A stretch of 64,000 nt of DNA from NCBI GenBank assembly GCA_028355015.1, contig JAOMRN010000004.1:68405-132404 (forward strand). Direction: 5' to 3'. This stretch comes from MGIIb-O2 sp002494975 (GTDB taxonomy: Archaea > Thermoplasmatota > Poseidoniia > Poseidoniales > Thalassarchaeaceae). Shown in pieces: positions 25,165-35,400 of the stretch. Below the pieces are notes generated by a model that was given only the letters and a program-made list of their open reading frames with translations, did no database searches and had not been told where the DNA came from. The translations under genes and the position numbers were made by a program. How positions within the stretch are numbered: the stretch's first letter is position 1; every line of letters starts with the position of its first letter.

Positions 25165-25571
25165 ATACGATGAATTGATTTAAGGTAGCCTTTAGCGGAA
25201 TTTAATAATTCGATTTCTTGGTCGAAAGTTACTTGCTGAATAGCTTCATCGAAAATAAGCCACATATAGTTCGTATGTTCATGAGAAAGTTTGACATTCA
25301 GCTCATCTGTTTCCGCTAAATACCAGAATACTTGCTTTGAAGTAGGTACACCCTTCAGTGAGAAACTATATTCTGTCCTTGAACTCCAACCATCGATTAA
25401 AGAGACTTTAGAAATACCTGTTTCTTCTAATAATTCCCTACTTGCAGTAGAAAAATGATCCGAATCCGAATCTTCTACGTGTCCCTTGGGAAAACTCCAA
25501 TGACCTTGCGGATATTGCAATAAAAGAACACTGTCATAATTGATTAGAATGAATCCGCATGATGTTTCCAT
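25161..25571 (-). CDS. Nudix hydrolase (Ap4A-hydrolase-like)
   Basis: A 136-residue Nudix protein. It begins METSCGFILINYDSVLLLQYPQGHWSFPKGHVE, close to diadenosine tetraphosphate hydrolases. The Nudix box is GHVEDSDSDHF then RELLEETGI: the catalytic RELxEExG half is intact. The front half has one extra residue, and the usual Glu is replaced by Asp/Ser. Probable role: hydrolysis of dinucleoside polyphosphates or other damaged nucleotides in the cytoplasm. ATG 25571. Confidence 0.85.
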   Translation of the reverse strand: METSCGFILINYDSVLLLQYPQGHWSFPKGHVEDSDSDHFSTASRELLEETGISKVSLIDGWSSRTEYSFSLKGVPTSKQVFWYLAETDELNVKLSHEHTNYMWLIFDEAIQQVTFDQEIELLNSAKGYLKSIHRI

Positions 25572-25658
25572 GACTAACCGGAGAAGTCATCGATATTCAA
25601 TTAATGGCAGAAGAAGAATACACAAACACAATTGAATAGGTGCGTAGAGTTGCATAAT

Positions 25659-26639
25659 ATGTCCGACGAAGCGTTGGCCCTAAATATTACAAATATCATT
25701 ACCGATAGTGATCTTGATGGGGTTGTAACTGGTGCAATATTAAGGAGATGGTGGCCAAATGCAGACATAAAATTTGGTCATCCAGGGAATCTAAGGGCAG
25801 GTATGATGGACCATTTGATAACTCGAAATACTGCAATATGTGATTTGCCGAGACATCCCAAATGTGGACTAAGCATTGATCATCATCAGTCAAATAAACC
25901 GATTGATAAAGGCGACTCTGAAACAGTAGTATTGTGGGAAGAAACTCCTAGTGCAGCAAGAATTGCATATAACATATTGAAAGAAAAATTGGACTTGACC
26001 GATTTAACAGAAATGATGGTTTGGGTAGACAAATTAGATGGTGGGTCGATTACAATTGAGGAGTTTATGGGACATAATCCTGTATTATGGTTAGGCAGAA
26101 TCATTGGTGAAGACGAAGAAATTACTATGAATATCCTTGAAAATATACAAAATAAAGTTCCTGTAAAGGATATTTTAGAAATTCCAGAAATAAGAATAAA
26201 ATTGGAGGAGAGAAGGGAAAAACAGGAATATCTCGGTGAAATAATTTCTGAAAATATTCAAATTATAGATAGATTAGCTATTGCCAGATTAGAAAATCTC
26301 AAAGTAAGATCGAATGGGTATCATGTAACCGCAATCGCCGGGAAAGAGTGTGACGCCTGCCTGGTAATTCATGGAGATATTGGGGCTGGGTTTGATGAAG
26401 AGGGAAGTTACCCTCTTTCTGCTTCATTCTATACTAACTCATTCATACATAAATCAGGAGGGGTTTTTGATTTGACTAAATTAGCAACTAGATTTGATAA
26501 TGATGGAGGGGGCCATGCTAATGCATGTGGTTGCCGGATCAAATCGATAAATAATGGAGCGGTAGTAGAACAATATGTTACTGAAGAAGATATTCAAAAA
26601 AATATTGATGAATGGATAAATATGTGGTCTCAAAGATAA
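25659..26639 (+). CDS. DHH-family phosphoesterase
   Basis: About 326 residues. Motif I is TDSDLDGVVTGAIL (Asp16, Asp18, Asp20) and motif III is SIDHHQSN, the DHH motif. A C-terminal DHHA1-type domain has NDGGGHANACGCRI with its GGGH loop. Such enzymes are manganese-dependent and cleave oligonucleotides (RecJ or NrnA type) or cyclic dinucleotides. The substrate here is unresolved. ATG 25659 gives the standard start just before motif I; TTG 25632 is an alternative. The end overlaps by 10 bases the converging membrane gene. Confidence 0.85.
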   Translation: MSDEALALNITNIITDSDLDGVVTGAILRRWWPNADIKFGHPGNLRAGMMDHLITRNTAICDLPRHPKCGLSIDHHQSNKPIDKGDSETVVLWEETPSAARIAYNILKEKLDLTDLTEMMVWVDKLDGGSITIEEFMGHNPVLWLGRIIGEDEEITMNILENIQNKVPVKDILEIPEIRIKLEERREKQEYLGEIISENIQIIDRLAIARLENLKVRSNGYHVTAIAGKECDACLVIHGDIGAGFDEEGSYPLSASFYTNSFIHKSGGVFDLTKLATRFDNDGGGHANACGCRIKSINNGAVVEQYVTEEDIQKNIDEWINMWSQR

Positions 26640-27100
26640 GTGAATAGGTATAGGAAACCTAGGAATGCATGGATCATGATAAGATAGGTCATTATGTCGC
26701 TTAGTCTTCCATGCAAATTACTAATTTTGGCAAAAGGTTTTTTCTCCAGACGATTTTTTCTAGCACGTAGCCCTAAATGTCTGAGATATATCATTAATCC
26801 GAGCCCTAATAGCCCCGCCCAGCCATGGAAATGATTGGGAATTAAATCTGATATGCCTACTTCTCCATTGATTATTTGAAAGTAAAATATCTTCGATAAG
26901 AATGCAAGAGAAATTACTCCGATGACATAAAAAAATAGTTTATTTCCATTTTTTTCATGATTTTTTAATTCTTTTTGGCGCTCTGAACCCTTTAAAATAG
27001 TACTTTTTTGGCGCCATTTTCTCTGATTAATAAATAGCCAAATCACAGCCAATGCAGACAATGGGTGGAGGAGAATAATTGCAGTGGCCACAACCTCCAT
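26630..27100 (-). CDS. Small membrane protein, DUF4079-like (possible haem-binding helices)
   Basis: A 156-residue protein with four predicted helices and well-placed histidines: LHPLSALAVIWLF at the start, NHFHGWAGLLGLGL in helix 3, LRHLGLRARKNRL in the following loop, NLHGRLSD and IHAFLGFLYL in helix 4. The spacing resembles the DUF4079 family and cytochrome b561-like proteins, where paired histidines bind haem. Haem binding is inference. It is isolated between the DHH gene (converging) and the divergent PIN-domain gene. Confidence 0.6.
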   Translation of the reverse strand: MEVVATAIILLHPLSALAVIWLFINQRKWRQKSTILKGSERQKELKNHEKNGNKLFFYVIGVISLAFLSKIFYFQIINGEVGISDLIPNHFHGWAGLLGLGLMIYLRHLGLRARKNRLEKKPFAKISNLHGRLSDIMTYLIMIHAFLGFLYLFTYL

Positions 27101-27212
27101 GATGAGGGCTGAATCATAACATATCTTGAGTTCTCGCTTTTCTTGTCTTACATATCAAGGCGGTGTATTCATGTAGGGGGGGCATGGGGGCGATTTATCG
27201 GAGAGTTTTCAT

Positions 27213-30200
27213 TTGGAGCAGTACCTTCTAGATTGTGTTGAATCTTTGCAATCAGCAGGGTCTGATGAAGTTGCAAGGAAAAAGGCCATACAAAGACCAG
27301 ACGGTTGGGAGCTATTGCATAAAAATTGGAAAGCCCTGGCGATTCTTGTTGCTGAGAAAATTGCACCTGAAGCAGTCGATAAAAATGATTTAGAAAACAA
27401 TTCTAAAAATAGGAATGTTTCAAGGAGAAGAAGAGGGAGCAGAAGAGGCGGTAGACAAGCAAAAAGTGGCTTTGACCTGTTGCCCCCACAACAAGTAATT
27501 AATTCCGATGAAACTGCTGCTTTCAAATTGGCTGTGTTAATTGCTCAAAAACATAAAATGAATACTTGGGAGTCATCTTTCGATGATCAAATGAATTTAC
27601 TAAGGGTCGAATGTTCTCAAGGAGTTCATCCAGTTTGGAGTAGATTAGCAAGAGAGGCGCCACTTTTTGCTGAATTAGAAAGATTCGAAATAAAAGAAGA
27701 AGAAAATATTCTGATAGACTCTAAAGAATGGATTAATGCATCTAATATTGACCCTAAGAATAATTCTAGTTTACTAAAATGGTTAGAAATGGATATGCCT
27801 TTCAAATTAACACCCGCTCAAGAAATTTCTTTAGGGAAGATTCGAAAAGACTTAGCAGGAAAGCCTAGGCCTAGTTCTTGGCCTCAAATTATGAAAGGTA
27901 AACTTAGGGGTTTGCAAGAAGAAGCGGCTTTATTGGAATCGATATTACTACTCAGCGCTAATTCTGATGATGCAATGAATGTTTTAGAAAGTATACAAGA
28001 TAACGGGAAATTAATCAAAGTTGTAGAGAAACAAATGAATTTGAATATCATTCGAAGAAATGAAAATGGGGCTTTAGTTGAATCATTAACTCAAGAAGGA
28101 GACGATGAACTTGCTTTGACTATACGAGTAGAAAGTTGGAAGCGAATTGATGATATCGATCAACAATTAAGTATAGAATTATTGGAGAAGGGGAAGATTC
28201 TATTAGAGCAACATGATGAAAAAATACCTTCTTCATTACTTTGGAGGATTAGTAAAATTCTATTTGAAAAAGAAGAATACGATGAGGCAATTACATCAAT
28301 AGAAGACTTATCTCTAAATAATTCTGAAGAAGTGATTTTTGCTATTAAATTAGTCTCTAAGATATATTCACAAAAATTAGAAAACAGTATTATCGATACT
28401 ATGAAAGTCTCTGAAGAAGAAACCGTTGTTTTCGCTATGAGATGTGAAGATGCTCCAATTCCAATTCAATTAGAGGCTTCAAAAATAATTTCTAAACTAG
28501 ATTCAATTAGATACACGGATGAAATATTATCTGTCCTCACCCGAACCGCAGATGTAGAAGGTTTAGCAGAAAGTATGGCAGGAGACGAGTCACTCGCCTT
28601 GGCCTATCCTTTCAGAGCACTGATGGTTTGGCATTTGATGCCTGCTGAAAGTGGCATTAACAAAATAGAAGAAATAATTAATCTAAGGAAAAAGGCCCTA
28701 TTAGCTCTTGAAGATTCTGGAAGAGATGATGTACTTTCAGATGTTTCAATATCCTTAATTTCATTGCTCGGCGGGGTTTCATCTGATATGGAATCAATAC
28801 ATAAAATACTAGATTCTAAATCGATAGTGAAACTTAATGAAGTGAGAAGGGCGCTCTCAGCAGAAGGCGATGGAGTTGTGAAAAGTTCATTGATTGAATC
28901 ATTGAATGATTTTGTAATTAATACTGAAATGACGCCTCTCAATAAAAGACTATTTGCATCTCTAATAAACTCGCTTTATCTGAACTCTGCGGCAATGCAA
29001 TTACAATCAGGAAATGAAGAAAAACGTAGTGCGGCACTACTAACTTTGGAACGACTAGCTGGAAAAGAAGATAATACAATAAGGACAATTAGGGTACTTA
29101 CAAATCTGGTAAAAGAGCATAGTATAGGTATTGAATCTCTAGAAAAATGGTATAGAGCTTATGATAAGGACTCTGCAGAGTATCAAATTATCAGAGCCGC
29201 TTTGGAAAAGGAAAAAGGAAATCGATTGAACGCGGCGAGAGCGTATAAAGAAGGTGCGCTCAAAGTTAATGATGATTATGAAGAGTCGTCTCTAATACTC
29301 AGAAAAGCAATGATTGAGTACGCACATGCTGGATCCTGGAAAGAAGCTGTGGATTTATTAAATCAGAATCCTGAATTAGAAACATTACTAACTCAAAGAT
29401 TTCAATTATATTTACGAACATGTGCAGATAACGCTGCTGGAAACACTACTTCTGCGACTAAAATGCTCATTCACTTTGTCAGTGAAGAAGAAAAGATTGA
29501 AAGCGAAGAATATGATTCTGATTTCAATAAAAGGAGAAAAGAGGCTTTAGAATTAATTCAAAAATATCCTGATGAACACAACCTACCGGACAAGAATTTC
29601 AAAGGTAGAGTTAAAGCAGCACTATTGAGTTTAGAGAAATCTGGTAATGGTAGGCAATCCGATTTAGAAAGGCGTTTCCAATTAGAATTACACAAAATGA
29701 AAGATATCTATGAACTAACTCTGTTAGGCGAACAGATAGCAGAAGAAAATCCACTTAGAGGAATTAGAAGATTCGAAGAGGCTATTGAAACTGGATATTT
29801 CAAAGGTAGAGAAGTAGACCGTTTGAGAGATACTCAAAGAGCAGTTTTCGTGAGTCAAAGTGTAAATATTCCTGTCAAAGATAGACGAACTCTGAAGAAT
29901 TTAGGCTTAAAACCATTGATATTGGTTGATACGAATATACTAATTCATGCTCTAAAGGATGACTTGTTACAAGAGATTTCAAATGATGATTTCGGTTCTT
30001 TTGATTGGTCTGTTGAACGTTCCTTTCACATGATGCTTAGAAGACAGGGAGGTAAAGAAACGTTCCTTTCAATACCTCCGGCCGCACTCGGTGAATTCAA
30101 AAATCGTACAAAAAATCCCGATGTCGTTCTAAATTTGTTCCATGACGTTTACATCGATAGGAAAGAATGGAAAAAGAAAATTACTTCTAAGTTTCTCAAA

Positions 30201-30581
30201 GAAAGAGTTACCAAGATATGTGAATCTTTTTCTACTTGGCCTCAGGAAAAATATAGCAAAGAAAGAAATAATATTCCGTTGGAAGAGTTCCTTGAAAAAC
30301 ATGAGAAGATCTTCGACTTAGTTGATGAGCAAAAGAGAAGGAGGTCGGAAGAGATACCCCCTCGTACTGAGATAAATGGAAAGGATATTTATCCTGAACG
30401 AGGAGATATGGATATTATGTGCGATGCTGCATTACTGGCTTCTTCACCTCTACAAGAAATAGGAAGTATTCTCGTAGCAACTAGAGACTCTGATTTTAGA
30501 TTAGTATCTAGGGCTTTAGAGGAAGAATACGGGTTCGGTGTAGTCTCCGATGCACAGCAATTGAATTCACGAATAAGATAA
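27213..30581 (+). CDS. Large helical-repeat protein with C-terminal PIN nuclease domain
   Basis: 1,122 residues, from TTG 27213. The N-terminal ~65 residues are helical, then a basic Arg/Gly patch (SRRRRGSRRGGRQAK, ~70-85) typical of RNA contact. About 800 residues of helical repeats follow (TPR/HEAT-like character, e.g. WRISKILFEKEEYDEAITSI and AARAYKEGALKVNDDYEES). From ~902 there is a PIN domain: LILVDTNILIHAL (Asp906), PPAALGEF (Glu961), GDMDIMCDAALLA (Asp1067/Asp1071), VATRDSDFRLVSRA (Asp1092/Asp1094). All four acidic positions of a metal-dependent RNase are present. It is not a VapC toxin: no small antitoxin gene precedes it and it is seven times too long. An RNA processing or surveillance nuclease is plausible. 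It stands alone, with isocitrate dehydrogenase converging 9 bases after the stop. Confidence 0.82.
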   Translation: MEQYLLDCVESLQSAGSDEVARKKAIQRPDGWELLHKNWKALAILVAEKIAPEAVDKNDLENNSKNRNVSRRRRGSRRGGRQAKSGFDLLPPQQVINSDETAAFKLAVLIAQKHKMNTWESSFDDQMNLLRVECSQGVHPVWSRLAREAPLFAELERFEIKEEENILIDSKEWINASNIDPKNNSSLLKWLEMDMPFKLTPAQEISLGKIRKDLAGKPRPSSWPQIMKGKLRGLQEEAALLESILLLSANSDDAMNVLESIQDNGKLIKVVEKQMNLNIIRRNENGALVESLTQEGDDELALTIRVESWKRIDDIDQQLSIELLEKGKILLEQHDEKIPSSLLWRISKILFEKEEYDEAITSIEDLSLNNSEEVIFAIKLVSKIYSQKLENSIIDTMKVSEEETVVFAMRCEDAPIPIQLEASKIISKLDSIRYTDEILSVLTRTADVEGLAESMAGDESLALAYPFRALMVWHLMPAESGINKIEEIINLRKKALLALEDSGRDDVLSDVSISLISLLGGVSSDMESIHKILDSKSIVKLNEVRRALSAEGDGVVKSSLIESLNDFVINTEMTPLNKRLFASLINSLYLNSAAMQLQSGNEEKRSAALLTLERLAGKEDNTIRTIRVLTNLVKEHSIGIESLEKWYRAYDKDSAEYQIIRAALEKEKGNRLNAARAYKEGALKVNDDYEESSLILRKAMIEYAHAGSWKEAVDLLNQNPELETLLTQRFQLYLRTCADNAAGNTTSATKMLIHFVSEEEKIESEEYDSDFNKRRKEALELIQKYPDEHNLPDKNFKGRVKAALLSLEKSGNGRQSDLERRFQLELHKMKDIYELTLLGEQIAEENPLRGIRRFEEAIETGYFKGREVDRLRDTQRAVFVSQSVNIPVKDRRTLKNLGLKPLILVDTNILIHALKDDLLQEISNDDFGSFDWSVERSFHMMLRRQGGKETFLSIPPAALGEFKNRTKNPDVVLNLFHDVYIDRKEWKKKITSKFLKERVTKICESFSTWPQEKYSKERNNIPLEEFLEKHEKIFDLVDEQKRRRSEEIPPRTEINGKDIYPERGDMDIMCDAALLASSPLQEIGSILVATRDSDFRLVSRALEEEYGFGVVSDAQQLNSRIR

Positions 30582-30590
30582 TTTCTATAT

Positions 30591-31820
30591 TTACATATGA
30601 GAAATTAGTGCATTTCCGAATTCAGAACAAGAAAGTAATGTTGCATCGTCCATTAAACGTTCAAAGTCATACGTTACTGTTCCAGCTGAAATCGCGCCTT
30701 CCATGCCCTTGACAATAAAATCTGCAGCCTCATCCCAGCCCATATGGCGGAGCATCATTTCAGCAGATAAAATCAAAGAACCTGGGTTTACTTTGTTTTG
30801 GCCCGCATACTTAGGCGCAGTACCATGAGTTGCTTCGAATATTGAAATACCCGTATCATAGTTGATGTTTGCTCCCGGCGCTATACCTATTCCACCGACT
30901 TGAGCTGCTAATGCATCGGAAATGTAGTCACCATTGAGATTCATTGTTGTTAAAACTCCATATTCTCTTGGTCTTGTAAGGACTTGTTGTAACATTGCAT
31001 CAGCAATAACATCCTTGATTATAATTTGATTTCCTGTTTTGGGGTTAGTCATAGTGCACCAAGGGCCGCCATCTAGTTCTGTAGCACCAAATTCATCTTT
31101 AGCTAATTGATATCCCCAGTCCCTAAATCCACCTTCGGTAAATTTCATAATATTTCCTTTATGAACTATAGTTACACTTGGTTTATCTTGATCGATCGCA
31201 TAATTAATTGCTGCTCTAACTATCCTAGAAGTTCCTTCACTACTAATTGGCTTAATTCCTATTCCGCTAGTATCGGGAAATCGAATTTTAGTAACTCCCA
31301 TTTCTTCCTGAAGGAAATTTATTACTTTCTCGACTTCTGGACTTCCTGCTTCCCACTCAATACCTGCATATACATCCTCACTATTTTCACGGAAAATTAT
31401 CATATCTACATCTTGCGGTCTTCTAACTGGACTAGGTGTGCCTTCATACCACCTTACTGGACGCACACAAGCGAAAAGATCTAATTTTTGACGTAATGCG
31501 ACATTTAAACTTCTAATTCCGCCACCTACTGGTGTCGTTAATGGGCCTTTGATAGAAACTAAACCTGTCCTCATAGCATCTAATGTTTCGTTAGGTAGCC
31601 ATTCTCCAGTCATATCAAATGCTTTCTGTCCTGCATATACTTCATTCCAATGAATTTTTTTTGACTTAGAATATGCCTTTTCTACAGCTGAATTCACGAC
31701 ATTTATCATTACTGGAGTGATATCGACTCCGATACCATCGCCTTCAATATAATGAACTAAAGGCTCATCAGGGACTATTAATTTGCCATTTTGGATTGAA
31801 ATATCTGCGCCAATGGTCAT
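30591..31820 (-). CDS. icd: NADP-type isocitrate dehydrogenase
   Basis: Oxidative decarboxylation of isocitrate to 2-oxoglutarate in the TCA cycle. At 409 residues it resembles bacterial Icd. Blocks: IEGDGIGVDITPVM, the substrate loop GGIRSLNVALRQKLDLFACVRPVRW (with the phosphorylatable-type Ser), FRENSEDVYAGIEW, IVHKGNIMKFTEG, and the metal/cofactor region MNLNGDYISDALAAQVGGIGIAPGANI followed by EATHGTAPKYAG. All catalytic blocks are present. It forms a single-gene unit, divergent from the OsmC gene. With the aconitase-family enzyme at 38.5 kb it could form consecutive TCA steps. Confidence 0.95.
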   Translation of the reverse strand: MTIGADISIQNGKLIVPDEPLVHYIEGDGIGVDITPVMINVVNSAVEKAYSKSKKIHWNEVYAGQKAFDMTGEWLPNETLDAMRTGLVSIKGPLTTPVGGGIRSLNVALRQKLDLFACVRPVRWYEGTPSPVRRPQDVDMIIFRENSEDVYAGIEWEAGSPEVEKVINFLQEEMGVTKIRFPDTSGIGIKPISSEGTSRIVRAAINYAIDQDKPSVTIVHKGNIMKFTEGGFRDWGYQLAKDEFGATELDGGPWCTMTNPKTGNQIIIKDVIADAMLQQVLTRPREYGVLTTMNLNGDYISDALAAQVGGIGIAPGANINYDTGISIFEATHGTAPKYAGQNKVNPGSLILSAEMMLRHMGWDEAADFIVKGMEGAISAGTVTYDFERLMDDATLLSCSEFGNALISHM

Positions 31821-31890
31821 TGCTCTCAGAGGGGGCAGTTACCACCCATTCATGAAGCCAACCCTTCTGCCATAACAAGAGGGCGCTTGG

Positions 31891-32283
31891 ATGAAAGGGA
31901 TTGTTAGGTGGACGACGGGAGAGGAAATAGAAGGTGAAACTGAAAGTGGAAAGATTACTCATTTTCACAGCGATACTGCTGCAAACCCAATGCAAATAGT
32001 CCTACAAGCGCATGGAGCCTGTTCACTGATTGATGTAATTGATGGGTTGAAGCATAGAATGGAAAATGTTAGGGCTATGTGGATTGAACTAGAATCTGAT
32101 AGAGCACCCGAGAGGCCGAAGGTTTTCACTGCTGTCAGAATGAAATATATTGTTGAAGGAGATGTTCCGGAAAAACTTGTAAGAAGATTAATCGCGCAAA
32201 GCCATGAGAAATATTGCTCCGTCGGAGTAATGATAACAAGATCTGGCGCTACATTAGATTGGAGTCTAGATTTAAGGGAATAA
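31891..32283 (+). CDS. OsmC-family peroxiredoxin-like protein
   Basis: A 130-residue OsmC/YhfA-type protein. The two redox cysteines are in place: Cys44 in QAHGACSLIDVIDGLK and Cys109 in SHEKYCSVGVM. The first helix after Cys44 and the central strand VEGDVPEKLVRRLI fit the family. Members reduce organic hydroperoxides or have redox-related roles. It diverges from icd; the class II ribonucleotide reductase gene follows 171 bases later on the same strand. Confidence 0.88.
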   Translation: MKGIVRWTTGEEIEGETESGKITHFHSDTAANPMQIVLQAHGACSLIDVIDGLKHRMENVRAMWIELESDRAPERPKVFTAVRMKYIVEGDVPEKLVRRLIAQSHEKYCSVGVMITRSGATLDWSLDLRE

Positions 32284-32454
32284 AATGCGAAATTTACATT
32301 ATTTCTTTGTTTGCCGTTTACTATATTAGATAATAAAAATGGCACAAATATAGAGTGCCTTTCCTCAAGTATTAAACACCCTCTATTCGGAAGGAGAATT
32401 CCCTTTAGCCGGGTAAGCCATTATCGAGACAAAATAAGGGAGGATTGTGATAGT

Positions 32455-35400
32455 ATGCAAACTAAAATAAAAGATAAATCTAAATCAACAGAAAACCATG
32501 AAATTAATGAGAATGGAATGGTTGTTGAAAGAAGATTTACTACCGCTGGAGAAGATCCTTTCGATTTATTCACTTGGATCTCTATGGACGTTGAAATAAG
32601 AAATCCAGATGGAACAATGGCTGATTCCATAAAAGGTGTTGAGTTTCCTTCGGGATTTGAAGGAGTACCCGGGAAAATTGCCGCTCAGAAGTATCTGAGA
32701 AAAGCAGGAGTGCCGGTTTATCTGCGCAAGGTGGCGGAAGACGGCATTCCTGTCTGGCTACAACGTAGCGAACCCGATCATGAGAAATTACAAACATTAG
32801 ACGCGAATGACAGGTATACTGGAGAAATTCATGGTAAGAATCTGTTTAGAAGATTGGCAGGGACATGGACATATTGGGGATATAAGTATGGATATTTTGC
32901 TAGCGAAGTAGATGCACGGGCATACTTTGATGAAATGTGCTACTTGATATCTAGTCAAAGATCGGCCCCAAATAGTCCTCAGTGGTTCAATACTGGCCTA
33001 AATTGGGCATATGGAATTGAAGGGCCGGCACAAGGACATCACTACGTCGATCCTTCTACAGGCGAATTATGCCTATCTGAAAATGCATATGAACACCCTC
33101 AGCCTCATGCCTGCTTTATCCAATCAGTAAGTGATTCTTTAGTCGGTGGAACTAGTTCAATTATGGGGTTATGGAATCGTGAAGCTCTTCTTTTCAAATT
33201 TGGGTCAGGGACTGGTTCGAATTTCTCGAATATTCGAGGAGCGGGAGAACCGCTTTCTGGAGGTGGAAGCTCATCTGGGCTACTTTCATTCCTAAAGATT
33301 GGAGATAGAGCTGCCGGTGCGATAAAATCTGGAGGCACTACTCGTAGAGCTGCGAAAATGGTAACTTTAGATTTAGATCATCCAGATATTGAAGAATACA
33401 TTGATTGGAAATCTAGTGAAGAAGAAAAAGTTTCAGCATTAGTTATTGGGTCCAATATATTACAGAAGCATGCAAATTCATTGATGGAATCAATTTGGGC
33501 ACATGAAGATGATGATAATAGACTTGATCAGTCTCAAAATCTCGCACTAAGGAAAGCTATTGTTAGGGCAATTAGAGATAGTGTCCCTCAGCCCCATATT
33601 CAAAGAATCTTAGATTTGGCTAAACAAGGCTGGAAAGGTGTTGATTTCGAATGTTTTGATACAGATTGGCAAGGAGAAGCATATATGTCCGTTTCTGGGC
33701 AAAATAGTAACAACTCTGTAAGAGTCCCCAATTCTTTTATGGATGCAGTAAAGAATGGTGAAAACTGGAATTTAGTATGGAGAACTGAGAAAGATAAAGC
33801 GGCCGAAGAAGATCGTGAACCTGCTGCATGTAAAGTTCTGGATGCTGGAGAATTATGGGATAAAATCGCATATACAGCATGGGCCTGCGCTGATCCAGGC
33901 GTTCAATTTGATACTACAATCAATGAATGGCATACTTGCCCAGAAGGTGGGAGAATAAATGGTTCAAATCCTTGTTCAGAATATATGTTCCTTGACGATA
34001 CTGCTTGTAACTTAGCCAGTATAAATTTACTACATTATTATGACTTAGATAATCAAACATTCCAAATTGAAGATTTCAAGCATAGTGTTAGACTCTGGAC
34101 AGCCACTTTGGAAATTAGTGTATTAATGGCGCAATTCCCGTCTGCAGAAATTGCTCAGAAATCATACGATTATCGAACCTTGGGACTTGGTTACTGCAAT
34201 ATTGGCTCACTTTTAATGCATATGGGAATACCATATGACGATGAAAGAGCATATGCGATTTGCGGGGCCCTAACTGCTATTATGTGCGGAGAGTCATATG
34301 CAACAAGTGCAGAAATTGCATCGATATTGGGGCCTTATCCCGATTATGAAAGAAATTCAGAACATATGCTAAAAGTTATGAGAAATCATAGAAGAGCAGC
34401 ATATGATGCTCCTGGATCCGAATATGAAGATTTAACAATAAAACCAAGAGGAATAAACTCAAAGAAATGTCCCCAAGATTTACTTATTGCTGCAAGAGAA
34501 GCATGGGATCGAGCATTAAGAGAAGGCGAAGAACATGGCTATAGAAATGCGCAGACGACTGTAATCGCCCCAACCGGCACCATTGGACTTGTGATGGGTT
34601 GTGATACTACAGGAGTTGAGCCACAATTTTCTCTAGTACAATATAAGACACTAGCCGGTGGAGGATCACTTAGGATTATCAACAAAGGCGTAACTATGGC
34701 TCTTAAGAGATTAGGCTATTCTGATAAACAGACGAAGAATATTGAAGAATTCGTAATGGGAACAAAAACTTTGAATGGCTGCCCCCATCTATCTATAGAA
34801 AAATTAGATGCGTTTGGATTTTCTAAAGCACAGATTAAGAATATTGAAACTAAATTACCTGATGTGTTTGATATAAGATCTGCCTTTTCACCGAGCATAC
34901 TTGGTAAGGAATTATGTATGGGCGCACTTGGAATGAGTCAGGACGAATTTAACGATGATTTCTTCGATGTACTTGGTTCTCTAGGACTATCCTCCGAACA
35001 AATAAATGAGGCAAATGACTATGTTCTAGGAAGAGGAACTATCGAAGGCGCCCCTGGCCTAAAGGATGAACACTTGGCAGTTTTCGATTGTGCAACACCA
35101 GGTGGGAAATATGGTGTTCGCTCTATTGATTGGCCAGCGCACGTACACATGATGGCCGCGGCACAACCGTTCATTTCTGGAGCTATCTCTAAAACAATTA
35201 ATATGCCTTCGAATTCAACTGTCTCGGAAATTAAAGAGGCTTATGATTTAAGTTTCTCAACTATGATAAAAGCGTGTGCAGTTTATAGAGATGGCTCGAA
35301 GCTATCTCAGCCATTAATGAATCAATTAGTTGATTCAAGTGCTCTGCAAGAAGAAGATAATGAAGAAGTGGTCATAGTGCAGAAAATGGTTGAACAGGTT

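Noticed and set aside
27213..30581. VapC-type toxin
   Set aside because: The PIN domain is attached to a ~900-residue scaffold and no small antitoxin gene precedes it.
32284..32454. Possible cobalamin riboswitch upstream of the B12-dependent ribonucleotide reductase
   Set aside because: The 171 bases contain no recognisable B12-box consensus or the expected long structured aptamer; only a normal ribosome-binding site is evident.
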